Shown: positions 28,538 to 37,468 of the stretch, in pieces
Layout: each line of letters begins with the position of its first letter
Position numbering within the stretch: the stretch's first letter is position 1
Assembly: GCF_000283655.1 (NCBI RefSeq)
Contig: NC_016622.1
Coordinates: forward strand, 2,182,501 to 2,246,500
Source of the DNA: Azospirillum lipoferum 4B
GTDB taxonomy: Bacteria > Pseudomonadota > Alphaproteobacteria > Azospirillales > Azospirillaceae
Reading direction: 5' to 3'
DNA: 64,000 nt
Position numbers and translations under genes: made by a program
Notes under the pieces: model-generated
Told to the model about the DNA's origin: nothing
The model's input: the letters and a program-made list of their open reading frames with translations, nothing else
Database searches by the model: none

Positions 28538-29125
28538 TCACTCCGCCGGATTGGTCGCGGCAAGCGCCCGGCGGCGGACCCAGAGGATGCTCTTGATGGC
28601 GATCCACAGGGCGCCGATGGCCAGAGCGGACAGCACCAGGATCTTCGGCCCGTCCTCGCCGATGGCGGCAGCTGCTTCGCCGAACAGGTAGCCCGCACCG
28701 GCAAAGCTCCAGGCCCAGATGCCGGCGGCGATGAAGTTCCAGAACAGGAAGCGGGACCACGGCATGCGCGAGGTGCCGATAGCGACCGACGCGATGTTCC
28801 GCACGCCATAGAGGAAGCGGAAGACCAGGATGAAGGCGACGCCGTATTTCTCAAGCCAGCGCAGCACCCGGCTGGCATGGACCTCGGCCGAGGGGAAGCG
28901 CGCGAGTGCCCTGTTGCCCCAGCGGCGCCCCAGCCAGAACCAAACCTGATCGCCCATGAAGCTGCCGATCCAGACGGTGCCAACCAACCAATATAGATTG
29001 ATGATGCCGAGCTTCGCACCCATCCCGCCGAAGATTACAAATGTTTCACCTTCAAAAAAGGCCCAGACAAAGGCCAGCGGGTAAAAGGCGTTCCCCCATT
29101 CCTGCAACCAAGTGATCCAGTCCAA
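28538..29125 (-). CDS. DedA/VTT-family membrane protein
   Basis: A 195-residue integral membrane protein of the DedA superfamily. Typical features are FFEGETFVIFGG, the motif VWFWLGRRWG, and the amphipathic stretch FRFLYGVRNIASVAIGTSRM that carries the conserved Arg. Members flip phospholipids or undecaprenyl phosphate, or are proton-coupled transporters; which applies here is unknown. It is a single gene converging with purL. Confidence 0.9.
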   Translation of the reverse strand: MDWITWLQEWGNAFYPLAFVWAFFEGETFVIFGGMGAKLGIINLYWLVGTVWIGSFMGDQVWFWLGRRWGNRALARFPSAEVHASRVLRWLEKYGVAFILVFRFLYGVRNIASVAIGTSRMPWSRFLFWNFIAAGIWAWSFAGAGYLFGEAAAAIGEDGPKILVLSALAIGALWIAIKSILWVRRRALAATNPAE

Positions 29126-29301
29126 AGCCCCCTCCGGGAGACGTCGCTTGTGGGTTCAGCGGGCCCAAAGGCGTTTGACAGCCACTATATTGTGCGATGC
29201 GGCATATAAAACGCGGGCTGGAAGGGATCATGACATAAAGACGCGACGTTTGTCTCGGAAACTTTCTTGACTAAGGAGTGGCCCCAAGGGCGCCCAGCCG
29301 G

Positions 29302-29751
29302 TCAGAAGTCGTCACCCGACAGCTCCCCCACCGCTTGCCTGGCAGCCCGCAGCAGAGCCTGGTTCGGCTCCTGCGGCATATCGCCGTCATCGCCGTCCGG
29401 ATCGCTGCGGTCGGGCGCGGCGCGACGCTTCAGTTCCCGCGCAGCTTCGATCAGCAAATGAGCCAGCCGCTGGTCGGGCAACGCCTGCACCAGCGCCCGC
29501 AGCTCCGGATTGGACAGCGCGGCCGGGTCGAACGCAGGGGGCGGAGGCGGCGGAGCAGGCGGGGCGAGGGGCAAGGTCGCGACGCCGGCCGTGAGCACTG
29601 CGGCCCTGGGCAGAGGGGCGGCCTCCCGCACCATGTCGACCGCCACCTGGGCAGCCATGGTTGCCGCAGCGCCGGCCGTCCGGCTGCGGCGCGGCTTGCG
29701 CGCCGGTTCCGTCTCCGGCAGGTCGTCGAACAGAAGCCGTTGGACGCTCAT
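29302..29751 (-). CDS. Hypothetical protein, Pro-rich centre and helical C-terminus
   Basis: A 149-residue protein not recognised. It opens MSVQRLLFDDLPETEPARKP, has a basic patch (RKPRRSR), an Ala-rich helix, a run of prolines (PPAPPPPPPAF), and a helical segment LRALVQALPDQRLAHLLIEA with an acidic end. It lies 147 bp downstream of the PIN-domain gene on the same strand. An antitoxin role cannot be excluded but is not supported by any DNA-binding fold. The ATG at 29751 fits better than a longer start at 29772. Confidence 0.55.
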   Translation of the reverse strand: MSVQRLLFDDLPETEPARKPRRSRTAGAAATMAAQVAVDMVREAAPLPRAAVLTAGVATLPLAPPAPPPPPPAFDPAALSNPELRALVQALPDQRLAHLLIEAARELKRRAAPDRSDPDGDDGDMPQEPNQALLRAARQAVGELSGDDF

Positions 29752-29897
29752 CGCTGCAGATGCTCCCTGCACTCCACCATCGGCATGGCGTCACCGTCGC
29801 CGCAGCCATTTCCGTTCACTCGCAGTTTGCGATGTGTTCTCTTTTCATTCTAGGAAGAGCATCCGGTTTGTCGAGTGGATTCTGTGGGGCTGCCCGA

Positions 29898-30386
29898 TCA
29901 GCGCGCCGTGTCCAGGGCGTCCAGGAACCGTTCCGGCCGCAGCACCCTCGTCTCCCCGGCCCGGCGCACCGACAGGAGTTGACGGTCGACGGTCACCAGC
30001 CAGGGCACCGACCCGCCAACCGCGGCGGCCAGGAACATGTCATCCTCCGGGTCGCGGCACAGGCGCCCGACCGCCGCCGGTGTCACCAGAACGGTCTCCG
30101 CCCTGATGCGGTCGAGGAAGGCGCGGCGATCCGCCGCGGAGGCGTAGCGGTCGAAGGTCGGGCGCATCAGCACCTCCTCCAGTTCCGCCAGCGTTTCGCT
30201 GCTGCCGGTCAGCCCGCCATCCTCCCGCACCCGCTCCACACAGCGGCGGATCGCGTCCTGGCGCCTGATCACGGTGTCGCCCAGCAGCGCATAGGCCACC
30301 AGGATGTTGGTGTCGAGCACGGCACGGACCGGGGCGCGGACCTGTGGGCGAACCGTCTCCGACGCTGTGTTGTCCTGTGTGAACAT
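29898..30386 (-). CDS. PIN-domain protein (putative RNase toxin)
   Basis: A 162-residue PIN domain of the family annotated as putative toxin component. Acidic metal ligands are D25 in VLDTNILV, the Glu cluster in ETLAELEEVL, the Asp residues in DPEDDMFLAAAV, and VTVDRQLL. PIN domains are Mg-dependent ribonucleases. No VapB- or RHH-like antitoxin is directly adjacent, so it may be an orphan or a housekeeping nuclease. It has a 20-residue polar N-terminal extension before the domain. Confidence 0.85.
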   Translation of the reverse strand: MFTQDNTASETVRPQVRAPVRAVLDTNILVAYALLGDTVIRRQDAIRRCVERVREDGGLTGSSETLAELEEVLMRPTFDRYASAADRRAFLDRIRAETVLVTPAAVGRLCRDPEDDMFLAAAVGGSVPWLVTVDRQLLSVRRAGETRVLRPERFLDALDTAR

Positions 30387-30514
30387 TGATATATCGGAAG
30401 GCTGTATTGGTTGAAGAACTCAGCTGCCTTGCGAGGCCCTTGTTGTGGGGCGGAACGGTTTGCGGTAAGAAGCCCGCGAGGTCTGAACGGAATCTTTAGG
30501 ACGGAAACATCGGC

Positions 30515-30874
30515 ATGACCAGCATCCTCGTCGTCGACGACAGCCGACTGGCACGCAATATGGTTTCCAGCGTCATCGCCTCGCTGCGGCCCGACTGGAC
30601 CATCGTCACGGCCGCGAGCGGCGAAGAGGCCCTGGAAATCGTCGGGGAGGTGCCGCCGGCTGCCGCCATCGTCGACTACAATATGCCGGGCATGGACGGT
30701 CTGGCGCTCGCCGAGCGGCTGAAGGAGCGTTTCACCGGCCTCACCATCGGCCTGCTGACCGCCAACGTCCAGGACGCCCTGCGGCGCAAGGCCGAGGCGC
30801 TGGGCGTCCGTTTCATCGCCAAGCCGATCACCTCCGACAAAATCCGCGACTTCCTCGCTGCGGCCGGGCAGTGA
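30515..30874 (+). CDS. CheY-like response regulator
   Basis: A 119-residue receiver with D8/D9, phospho-acceptor D54 (AIVDYNMPGMDG), LLTANVQ and Lys in IAKPITS. Its stop overlaps the GTG start of the CheC-like gene. Coupling of a CheY-like receiver to a CheC-type phosphatase implies that the latter dephosphorylates this receiver. The kinase partner is not local. Confidence 0.93.
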   Translation: MTSILVVDDSRLARNMVSSVIASLRPDWTIVTAASGEEALEIVGEVPPAAAIVDYNMPGMDGLALAERLKERFTGLTIGLLTANVQDALRRKAEALGVRFIAKPITSDKIRDFLAAAGQ

Positions 30875-31506
30875 CGCCGATGGAAGAGCCCGCATCGGGG
30901 GATTTCCTTCGCCTGGACGACGACGAGGCCGACGCCATCGCCGAGTTGTTCAACATCGGCATGGGCGAACCGGCCGCCGCCCTCAGCTCCATGCTGGGGG
31001 AGGAGGTGCTTCTGTCGGTGCCCTCCTTCGCCGTGTCGACCCACGCCCGCATCACGCGGGAGGTCGGCGGCGATCTGGCTGCCGACCGGCCGGTTTGCGC
31101 GGTCCGCGGCGCCTTCACCGGTCCCTTCACCGGGGAGGCGATGCTGATCTTCCCCGAACGCGGAACGCTGGCCCTCGTCGGCCGGCTGGTCCCCGTCGAT
31201 CCCGCCGCCGAGGCGCCGGGCGAGATGGAGCAGGACGCGCTGACCGAGATCGGCAATATCATCCTGAACGGCTGCCTCGCCAGCCTGTCGAACCTGATCG
31301 GCGGCGAATTGTCGGGGGCGGTTCCGGGTTATGGCGCCGGCGCCCCCGCGGCGGTCATCGGCTCCGCCACCGACCCCGTGCTGTTCGTGCGCATCGACAT
31401 GGCGCTGGCGGCGGGCGATGCGCACGGACATGCGCTGTTCCTGCTGGACATCGCATCGCTGGATGCCTTCCGCGAGGCGATCCGCCGGGCATTGGCAGGG
31501 CTATAG
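30871..31506 (+). CDS. CheC-like phosphatase
   Basis: A 211-residue CheC/CheX-type protein with two complete active-site motifs D-x3-E-x2-N-x22-P. The first starts DAIAELFN near the N-terminus; the second is DALTEIGN around residue 120. In both the spacing to Pro is exactly 22 residues. CheC removes phosphate from CheY-type receivers. It is coupled (GTGA) to the receiver gene. Start GTG 30871; an ATG at 30880 would trim three residues. A GC-rich hairpin follows. Confidence 0.9.
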   Translation: MTPMEEPASGDFLRLDDDEADAIAELFNIGMGEPAAALSSMLGEEVLLSVPSFAVSTHARITREVGGDLAADRPVCAVRGAFTGPFTGEAMLIFPERGTLALVGRLVPVDPAAEAPGEMEQDALTEIGNIILNGCLASLSNLIGGELSGAVPGYGAGAPAAVIGSATDPVLFVRIDMALAAGDAHGHALFLLDIASLDAFREAIRRALAGL

Positions 31507-31510
31507 CGAA

Positions 31511-31543
31511 ACGGGGGAGGCGGCAATCTGCCCCCTCCCCCGT
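31511..31543. terminator. GC-rich hairpin between convergent cheC-like and doxX genes
   Basis: ACGGGGGAGG at 31511-31520 pairs with 31534-31543, and GGCA/TGCC continue the stem inside. It sits 4 bp past the CheC-like stop, between convergent genes, so it may terminate both. Confidence 0.7.
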
Positions 31544-31578
31544 TCCGCTCATCATCGGGTGGCGTGCGCCTCGCCGGA

Positions 31579-32013
31579 TCAGGCCAGTTCGCGCCGGCCG
31601 GCGGCGGGAGTGCCCAGCGCCGGAACCTTCACTGCGAAGGCACCGTCACCCAAAAGAGACTGCACCACGAGCAGAACCGTCCAGAAGGCCGGAAACTCCC
31701 AGCCGCCACCCTGCGCGCTGAACACCCAGCCATTGCCGACATGCTGCAGCGTGGCGCCGATCATGATCGGCAGCAGGGCCAGCGCGATCCAGCGGGTATA
31801 GACACCGGCGATCAGCAGAAGCCCGCCGCCGATCTCGCCCAGGATCACGAGATAGGCGAAGACGCCGGGAAAGCCGATGCTCTCGAAATAGCCGACGGTG
31901 CCGGGGATGGTGAAGGTCATCACCTTCAGCACGAGGCCATGGGCCAGGAACAGCAGGCCAAGGCCAACGCGCAGCAGGAAGGCGGCATAGGGAGCGGTGC
32001 GAGTGTCGATCAT
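31579..32013 (-). CDS. DoxX-family membrane protein
   Basis: A 144-residue protein with four membrane helices. Typical features are LLRVGLGLLFLAHGLVLKV, the central LGEIGGGLLLIAGVYTRWIA and the hydrophobic C-terminal LLLVVQSLLGDG. DoxX proteins form membrane redox-related complexes in some bacteria; the role here is unknown. It is a single gene, minus strand. Confidence 0.85.
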   Translation of the reverse strand: MIDTRTAPYAAFLLRVGLGLLFLAHGLVLKVMTFTIPGTVGYFESIGFPGVFAYLVILGEIGGGLLLIAGVYTRWIALALLPIMIGATLQHVGNGWVFSAQGGGWEFPAFWTVLLVVQSLLGDGAFAVKVPALGTPAAGRRELA

Positions 32014-32171
32014 GGTCAGGGTCTCCTCTGTCAGGCGGTCGGTTGCGGCCGCGTTTCGTCTGCAGAGGAGATTAGGCTGGATCGATGCGCGCGATAATCC
32101 GCGGAGTCAACGAAGATTTGTTGTTGGTGGAGGGACAATTGGCCGGCGGTGCCCTCTCCCGCCTCAACTCC

Positions 32172-32429
32172 CTCTCCCCGGGGGGCTACGGGATGCATAC
32201 ATCTCGCATTTGCGAAAAGACGCGCAACTTAACATTGAGGACAGCCCCTCTCTCCTTGCGGGAGAGGGGTTGAGGTGAGGGGCGGAAACTTGATTGCCAC
32301 GGGCTTTCAGCCCGTCGCACCCCTCATCCCAACCCTTCTCCCGCAAGGGGAGAAGGGCTTTTCACCACCGGTGGTTGCCGCCATTTCGCAGAGGCGAGAT
32401 GTGTGCATCCCGTAGCCCCGGGGGGAGAG
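32172..32429. repeat. Large nested palindromic element
   Basis: This fills most of the 430-bp gene-free gap between doxX and cysS. The outer arms (32172-32217 and 32384-32429) are inverted copies matching at 41 of 46 positions, with GCTACGGGATGCA at the core. The inner arms (32244-32282 and 32320-32358) are again inverted copies, and each folds into its own hairpin around TTGCGGGAG. A small central hairpin is ACGGGC-TTTCA-GCCCGT. No transposase is present. It looks like a REP/MITE-type element or a pair of them. Confidence 0.8.
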
Positions 32430-32443
32430 GGGATCCTCCCAGC

Positions 32444-33820
32444 TCACCCCCGCTTCCAGCTGGTGCCCTGCGGGCCGTCCTCAAGAACGATGCCCTTGTC
32501 GGCCAGCTCCTTGCGGATGCGGTCGGCCTCGGCGAAGTTCTTCGCCGCGCGGGCGGCCTTGCGGTCGGCGATCAGCTGCTCGACATCGGTGTCGCTCAGC
32601 CCTTCGGCCCCGCCGGTCGGGGGCCAGCGGAACCATGCCTCCGGGTCCTGCTGCAGCAGGCCGAGCTGCCGGCCGGCCGCCAGCAGCGCGCCCTTGGCGG
32701 CGGCCTTCTCGGCATCGCTCTTCGCCTTGTTCACCGCGGTCGCCAATTCGTGCAGATGCGCGATGGCGAGCGGGCTGTTCAGATCGTCCTCCAGCGCCGC
32801 CAGCACGTCGAAGGGCAATTCGCCCGGCATCGCCGCGGGTTCGCCGCGCAGGGCCTGATACCAGCGGTCGAGGGTGCCCTTGGCCTGCCGGATGCCTTCG
32901 CGGGTGAAGTCCAGCGGCTGGCGGTAATGGGCGCTCAACAGGGTCAGGCGGATCGCCTCGCCGGGGAACTCGTCCAGCAGGTCATGCACGGTGAAGAAGT
33001 TGCCGAGGGACTTCGACATCTTCTCGCCTTCGACCGTCACGAAACCGTTGTGGACCCAGGTGCGGGCCAGCCGGTCGGTGCCGTTGGCGCAGCAGCTCTG
33101 CGCGATCTCGTTCTCATGATGCGGGAAGATCAGGTCCAGCCCGCCGCCATGGATGTCGAAGGTGGCGCCCAGATGCTCCTTCGCCATGGCGGAGCATTCG
33201 ATGTGCCAACCCGGACGGCCGCGACCCCACGGGCTGTCCCAGCCGGGCTGGTCCGGCGTGCTGGGCTTCCACAGCACGAAGTCCGAGGCATCGCGCTTGT
33301 AGGGTGCCACCTCCACCCGCGCGCCGGCGATCATGTCCTCCAGCGAGCGGCGGGACAGCTGGCCATAGCTGGGCATCGACGGCACCGAGAACAGCACATG
33401 CCCTTCCGCCGCATAGGCATTGCCGCGTTCGATCAGCGTGGCGATCAGCGCGATCATCTGGCCGATATGCTGGGTCGCCCGCGGCTCGATGGTCGGGCGG
33501 AGCGCGTTCAGCGCGTCCATATCGGCATGGAACAGGTCGGTGGTGCGCGCGGTCAGCGCGTCGATCGGCTCGCCGCTGTCGCGGGCGCGGTCGATGATCT
33601 TGTCGTCCACATCGGTGATGTTGCGGACATAGGTCACCGCCGGGTAGAGCCGCGACAGCAGCCGGAACAGCAGGTCGAACACCACCACCGGCCGGGCATT
33701 GCCGATATGGGCGGTGTCGTAGACCGTCGGACCACAGACATACATGCCGACATGGTCCGGGCGAAGCGGCTCGAAGCGCTCCTTACGGCGGGTCAGCGTG
33801 TTGTAGAGGTCCAACGGCAC
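32444..33820 (-). CDS. cysS: Cysteinyl-tRNA synthetase
   Basis: A 458-residue class I synthetase. It shows YVCGPTVYD (zinc Cys29), HIGN at 38-41, the zinc-binding WHIECSAMA and HHENEIAQS, and EKMSKSLGN near residue 266. Length is normal for the family. The start codon is GTG. It follows gltX by 27 bp on the same strand, so the two synthetases probably form an operon. Confidence 0.97.
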   Translation of the reverse strand: MPLDLYNTLTRRKERFEPLRPDHVGMYVCGPTVYDTAHIGNARPVVVFDLLFRLLSRLYPAVTYVRNITDVDDKIIDRARDSGEPIDALTARTTDLFHADMDALNALRPTIEPRATQHIGQMIALIATLIERGNAYAAEGHVLFSVPSMPSYGQLSRRSLEDMIAGARVEVAPYKRDASDFVLWKPSTPDQPGWDSPWGRGRPGWHIECSAMAKEHLGATFDIHGGGLDLIFPHHENEIAQSCCANGTDRLARTWVHNGFVTVEGEKMSKSLGNFFTVHDLLDEFPGEAIRLTLLSAHYRQPLDFTREGIRQAKGTLDRWYQALRGEPAAMPGELPFDVLAALEDDLNSPLAIAHLHELATAVNKAKSDAEKAAAKGALLAAGRQLGLLQQDPEAWFRWPPTGGAEGLSDTDVEQLIADRKAARAAKNFAEADRIRKELADKGIVLEDGPQGTSWKRG

Positions 33821-33847
33821 GGTCCGAACTCCTGGAGTGAGAGGGAT

Positions 33848-35191
33848 TCAGGCGGTTTCGCCGGCCAGTCGCCGGAGGCTGCGCGCCCGTCCGATCAGGG
33901 GTAGCAGGTTCTTCAATTCCGGTCCATGGTCGCGCCCGGTCAGCGCCCGGCGGAGAGGAAGGAACAGCTCCTTGCCCTTGCGCCCCGTCGCCCCCTTCAC
34001 CGCGTTGGTCCAGGCGCCCCAGGTGCCGAGGTCCCACGGCTCGTCCGGCAGCAGCGCCGCCGCCTGGGCCAGGAAGCCGGCATCCTCGACCAGCGGCGTC
34101 ACCGGCGCATGGGTCACCGCCCACCAGTCCCGCGCGTCGCTCAGCCGCGCCAGATTGGGCCGCACCGCATCCCAGAAGGCGGCATCGGCGCCGGTCAATC
34201 CCAGCGCCTCCAGCCGGGCGGCCACCGCCTCGAAGGGCGTCAGATGCAGGATGCGGGCGTTCAGCCGGCCCAGCTCCTCCGGATCGAATTTCGGCGTGCC
34301 GCGGGCGATCTTGGACAGGTCGAACTCCGCCACCAGCTCGTCCAGCGTCAGCCGCGCCTCGATGGGGTCGGAGGTGCCGAGCTTGGCCAGCAGGCTGTTG
34401 ACCGCCATCGGCTCGATGCCGTCCTCGTCGCGCAGGCTGCCGACCGACAGGCTGCCCAGCCGCTTCGACAGCCCCTGCCCGCCGGCATCGGTCAGCAGCG
34501 GCAGATGGGCGAAGATCGGCACCGTGGCGCCCATGGCCTCGAAGATCTGGATCTGCACCGCAGTGTTGGCGACATGGTCCTCGCCGCGGATGATGTGGGT
34601 GATGGCGAAATCGGCGTCGTCGACCACGCTGGTCAGGGTGTAGAGCGGCCGGCCATCCTCGCGGATCAGCACAGGGTCGCTCAGCGCCGTACCTTCGAAC
34701 CGCACCGGCCCGCGGACGAGGTCGGTCCACTCCACCGGAGTCGGGGTCAGCTTGAAGCGCCAATGGGCTTTGCGCCCCTCCCCTTCCAGCCGGGCGCGAT
34801 CCTCGTCGGTCAGGCGCAGGGCGGCACGGTCGTAGATCGGCGGGCGGCCCTGCGACACCAGACTGGCGCGCTTGAGGTTGAGCTCTTCCGGCGTCTCGTA
34901 GCAGGGATAGAGCCGGCCGGCGGCCTTCAGCGCGGCAGCGACCTCGTCATAACGCGGGTAGCGGTCGCTTTCGCGGGCGAAACGATCCCAGGTGAGACCG
35001 AGCCAGGTCAGGTCGGCGGCGATGGCGTCGGCGAATTCCTGGGTGGAGCGCTCCTCGTCGGTGTCGTCCAGACGGAACATGAAGCTGCCGCCGGTCTTGC
35101 GCGCGAACAGCCAGTTGACGAGCGCCTGGCGCACATTGCCGACATGGATGCGGCCGGTCGGGCTGGGGGCGAAACGGACGGCGGTGGACAT
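33848..35191 (-). CDS. gltX: Glutamyl-tRNA synthetase
   Basis: A 447-residue class I synthetase: [19 protein letters not shown] (HIGH variant HVGN at 16-19), [14 protein letters not shown], and the KMSKS equivalent LSKRLGSLS. Alphaproteobacteria often carry two GluRS paralogues, one charging tRNA-Glu and one tRNA-Gln for later amidation; which one this is cannot be told here. ATG 35191 (MSTAVRFAP) was chosen over longer frames because it fits the family N-terminus. Confidence 0.96.
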   Translation of the reverse strand: MSTAVRFAPSPTGRIHVGNVRQALVNWLFARKTGGSFMFRLDDTDEERSTQEFADAIAADLTWLGLTWDRFARESDRYPRYDEVAAALKAAGRLYPCYETPEELNLKRASLVSQGRPPIYDRAALRLTDEDRARLEGEGRKAHWRFKLTPTPVEWTDLVRGPVRFEGTALSDPVLIREDGRPLYTLTSVVDDADFAITHIIRGEDHVANTAVQIQIFEAMGATVPIFAHLPLLTDAGGQGLSKRLGSLSVGSLRDEDGIEPMAVNSLLAKLGTSDPIEARLTLDELVAEFDLSKIARGTPKFDPEELGRLNARILHLTPFEAVAARLEALGLTGADAAFWDAVRPNLARLSDARDWWAVTHAPVTPLVEDAGFLAQAAALLPDEPWDLGTWGAWTNAVKGATGRKGKELFLPLRRALTGRDHGPELKNLLPLIGRARSLRRLAGETA

Positions 35192-35229
35192 TGGCTGGAC
35201 TCGATTGCAGACGGGACAGGTCGGCAGTC

Positions 35230-35400
35230 CTAGCATGCTGCGCCGCCCGCCGGAAGCCGCACGCACTCCCGGATGCCGCCTGTGGCGCCTCCCCCGGCGC
35301 GCCGAGAGGCTGCGTCCACCGGCGCCGCCTGCTCCAGCCGCTTCTCGTCCAACGGAATGCGGAACCGAACCGGCGGCGGATTTTCGGGCGGCGCGGACAT
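35230..35400 (-). CDS. Small hypothetical protein
   Basis: A 56-residue frame beginning [19 protein letters not shown], with AGGAAGAGG about 7 bp before the ATG and an AT-rich promoter-like stretch upstream. It lies 38 bp before gltX on the same strand. No domain is recognised; the C-terminal half is Gly/Ala-rich. It could equally be leader sequence for the gltX operon. Confidence 0.4.
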   Translation of the reverse strand: MSAPPENPPPVRFRIPLDEKRLEQAAPVDAASRRAGGGATGGIRECVRLPAGGAAC

Positions 35401-35551
35401 GGGGCCTCTTCCTGTCCGATTGGGTGCGGAAGCCTTATCGCAGAAAAAGATATCGTAATAATAATTTGACTGGACAAGCCCCAGCCAGGCAGTGTAAGGA
35501 TTTGCATATCGCGATAACCAATGTCGCACAATCGATCGTCGGGAGATCGAC
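35401..35551. promoter_or_regulatory. Divergent promoter region with a TATCGCGATA palindrome
   Basis: About 150 bp separating the minus-strand gltX side from the plus-strand hydrolase. It is markedly AT-rich (35435-35475, GATATCGTAATAATAA). A perfect 10-bp palindrome TATCGCGATA lies at 35507-35516, about 35 bp before the hydrolase start, and is a plausible repressor site. Confidence 0.5.
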
Positions 35552-36529
35552 ATGACCTCGTTGAAGACCGGCGCCTCGCGGCGCGGCATGCTGACCGTCG
35601 GCCTGGGCCTGTCCGCCACCGCCGCCGCCCTGCCCTTCGTCCAGTCCGCGCAGGCCGCCCAACCGGCCACCGCGTCCGCATCGGGCGCGAAGGTAATGGG
35701 CAGCGGCACCGTCACGACCAAGGACGGCACGCAGATTTTCTTCAAGGACTGGGGCACGGGTCAGCCGATCGTCTTCCATCATGGCTGGCCGCTGTCGTCG
35801 GACGACTGGGACGCCCAGATGCTGTATTTCCTGTCGCAGGGCTTTCGGGTCATCGCCCATGACCGGCGCGGCCATGGCCGGTCGACGCAGACCGCAACCG
35901 GCAACGACATGGACACCTATGCCGACGATGTCGCGGCCCTGACCTCCCATCTCGGCCTGAAGAACGCCATCCACATCGGTCATTCCACCGGCGGCGGCGA
36001 AGTGGCCCGCTATGTCGCCCGGCATGGCGGAAACGGGCGGGTGGCGAAAGCCGTGCTGGTCGGCGCGGTGACGCCGATCATGCTGAAGACCGCCGCCAAT
36101 CCGGGCGGCCTGCCGCTGGAGGTGTTCGACGGCTTCCGCGCCGCATTGGCCGCCAACCGCGCGCAGTTCTTCCGCGACATCCCGTCCGGCCCCTTCTATG
36201 GCTTCAACCGTGACGGCGCCAAGGTTTCGCAGGGTCTGATCGACAACTGGTGGCGGCAGGGCATGATGGGCGGGGCCAAGGCCCATTACGATTGCATCAA
36301 GGCCTTCTCCGAAACCGATTTCACCGAGGATCTGAAGAAGATCGACGTGCCGGTTCTGGTGATGCACGGCGACGACGACCAGATCGTGCCGATTGCCGAT
36401 TCCGCCCTGCTGGCGGTCAAGCTGCTGCGGAAAGGGACGCTGAAGGTTTATCCGGGCCTCCCGCACGGCATGGCCTCCACCCACGCCGACATCATCAACC
36501 GGGATCTGCTGGACTTCATCAGGAGCTGA
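35552..36529 (+). CDS. Tat-exported alpha/beta hydrolase (haloperoxidase-like)
   Basis: A 325-residue protein with a twin-arginine type signal ([19 protein letters not shown], cleavage near QAAQP) followed by an alpha/beta hydrolase of the non-heme chloroperoxidase type. Visible are the oxyanion [12 protein letters not shown], the nucleophile in GHSTGGGE, the acid in [10 protein letters not shown] and the His in LPHGMAS. Such enzymes act as esterases or peracid-forming haloperoxidases. The Tat signal is unusual for this group and implies folding before export to the periplasm. The ATG has GGGAG upstream. Confidence 0.9.
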   Translation: MTSLKTGASRRGMLTVGLGLSATAAALPFVQSAQAAQPATASASGAKVMGSGTVTTKDGTQIFFKDWGTGQPIVFHHGWPLSSDDWDAQMLYFLSQGFRVIAHDRRGHGRSTQTATGNDMDTYADDVAALTSHLGLKNAIHIGHSTGGGEVARYVARHGGNGRVAKAVLVGAVTPIMLKTAANPGGLPLEVFDGFRAALAANRAQFFRDIPSGPFYGFNRDGAKVSQGLIDNWWRQGMMGGAKAHYDCIKAFSETDFTEDLKKIDVPVLVMHGDDDQIVPIADSALLAVKLLRKGTLKVYPGLPHGMASTHADIINRDLLDFIRS

Positions 36530-36538
36530 TGCCGTCAC

Positions 36539-36571
36539 GCGAAAGCCTCGGGCAATGTCCGGGGCTTTCGC
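36539..36571 (+). terminator. Terminator hairpin after the hydrolase
   Basis: GCGAAAGCC at 36539-36547 pairs with GGCTTTCGC at 36563-36571, starting 9 bp after the stop codon. No long U-tract follows. Confidence 0.65.
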
Positions 36572-36664
36572 CGGTTGCCTGCCCCGGTTGCCCTAATGGA
36601 GCATTAGGCGAACGGAAGACTCCTGGGGTAGCGTGGCGGCAAAGCCAACCCCCGGAGAGTTTCC

Positions 36665-37333
36665 ATGGCAGAGAAAAGCTTGCGCATCGGCGTCGTGCTG
36701 TCGGGCTGCGGCGTTTTTGACGGTGCGGAAATCCACGAGGCGGTCTGCACCCTGCTGGCCATCGCCAAGGTGGGGGCGGTCGCGGTGTGCTACGCCCCCG
36801 ACATCCCGCAGGCCCATGTCGTCAACCATCTGACCGGTGCCGAGACCGGCGAGAGCCGCAACGTGCTGGTCGAATCGGCCCGCATCGCCCGCGGCAAGAT
36901 CGCCCCGCTCAGCGAGTTCTCGGCCGGCGACGTCGATGCGCTGATCTTCCCCGGCGGTTTCGGCGCGGCCAAGAATCTCAGCGATTTCGCCTTCAAGGGG
37001 GCGGACTGCTCGGTCAACCCGCAGGTGGTGGCAGCCGTCGCCGCCATGCGCGCGGCCGGCAAGCCGATCGGCGCGCTGTGCATCGCCCCGGCCATCCTCG
37101 CCAAGATCCTGGGCCAGCAGGGGGTGGAACTGACCATCGGCAACGACCCCGGCACCGCCGCCGCGCTGGAAACCATGGGCGCCATCCACCACACCACCAG
37201 CCATGGCGAAATCGTGGTCGATCCGGGGCTGAAGATCGTCACCTCGCCCTGCTACATGCTGGATGCCGATCTGCTGCAAATCGCCGAGGGTGCAGAAAAT
37301 ACGGTCAAGGCTCTGGTCGATCTGGCGAAGTGA
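36665..37333 (+). CDS. elbB: ElbB-like glyoxalase (DJ-1/PfpI superfamily)
   Basis: A 222-residue protein with the ElbB signature MAEKSLRIGVVLSGCGVFDG and EIHEAVCTLLAI. The nucleophile elbow is PIGALCIAPAILAK, and there is the typical FPGGFGAAKNLSDFAFKG. ElbB (formerly linked to isoprenoid synthesis) has glyoxalase III activity in Escherichia coli. A good GGAGAG site precedes the ATG. It is a single gene. Confidence 0.93.
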   Translation: MAEKSLRIGVVLSGCGVFDGAEIHEAVCTLLAIAKVGAVAVCYAPDIPQAHVVNHLTGAETGESRNVLVESARIARGKIAPLSEFSAGDVDALIFPGGFGAAKNLSDFAFKGADCSVNPQVVAAVAAMRAAGKPIGALCIAPAILAKILGQQGVELTIGNDPGTAAALETMGAIHHTTSHGEIVVDPGLKIVTSPCYMLDADLLQIAEGAENTVKALVDLAK

Positions 37334-37468
37334 CCAAGAGAAAGGATGGCGAAGGGGGTAGCGATACCTCCTTTGTCACCCGTAATGTCACAAAGCCGGG
37401 CAATAATTCATTAACCGCCTTCCAACACCCTTGGCCTCGGTTTCGTATTTTTCGGGCGAGGGCTGGCG

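Noticed and set aside
29302-30386. PIN-domain gene plus downstream small gene as a toxin-antitoxin pair
   Set aside because: The genes are 147 bp apart in the wrong order for a coupled antitoxin, and the second protein shows no DNA-binding fold.
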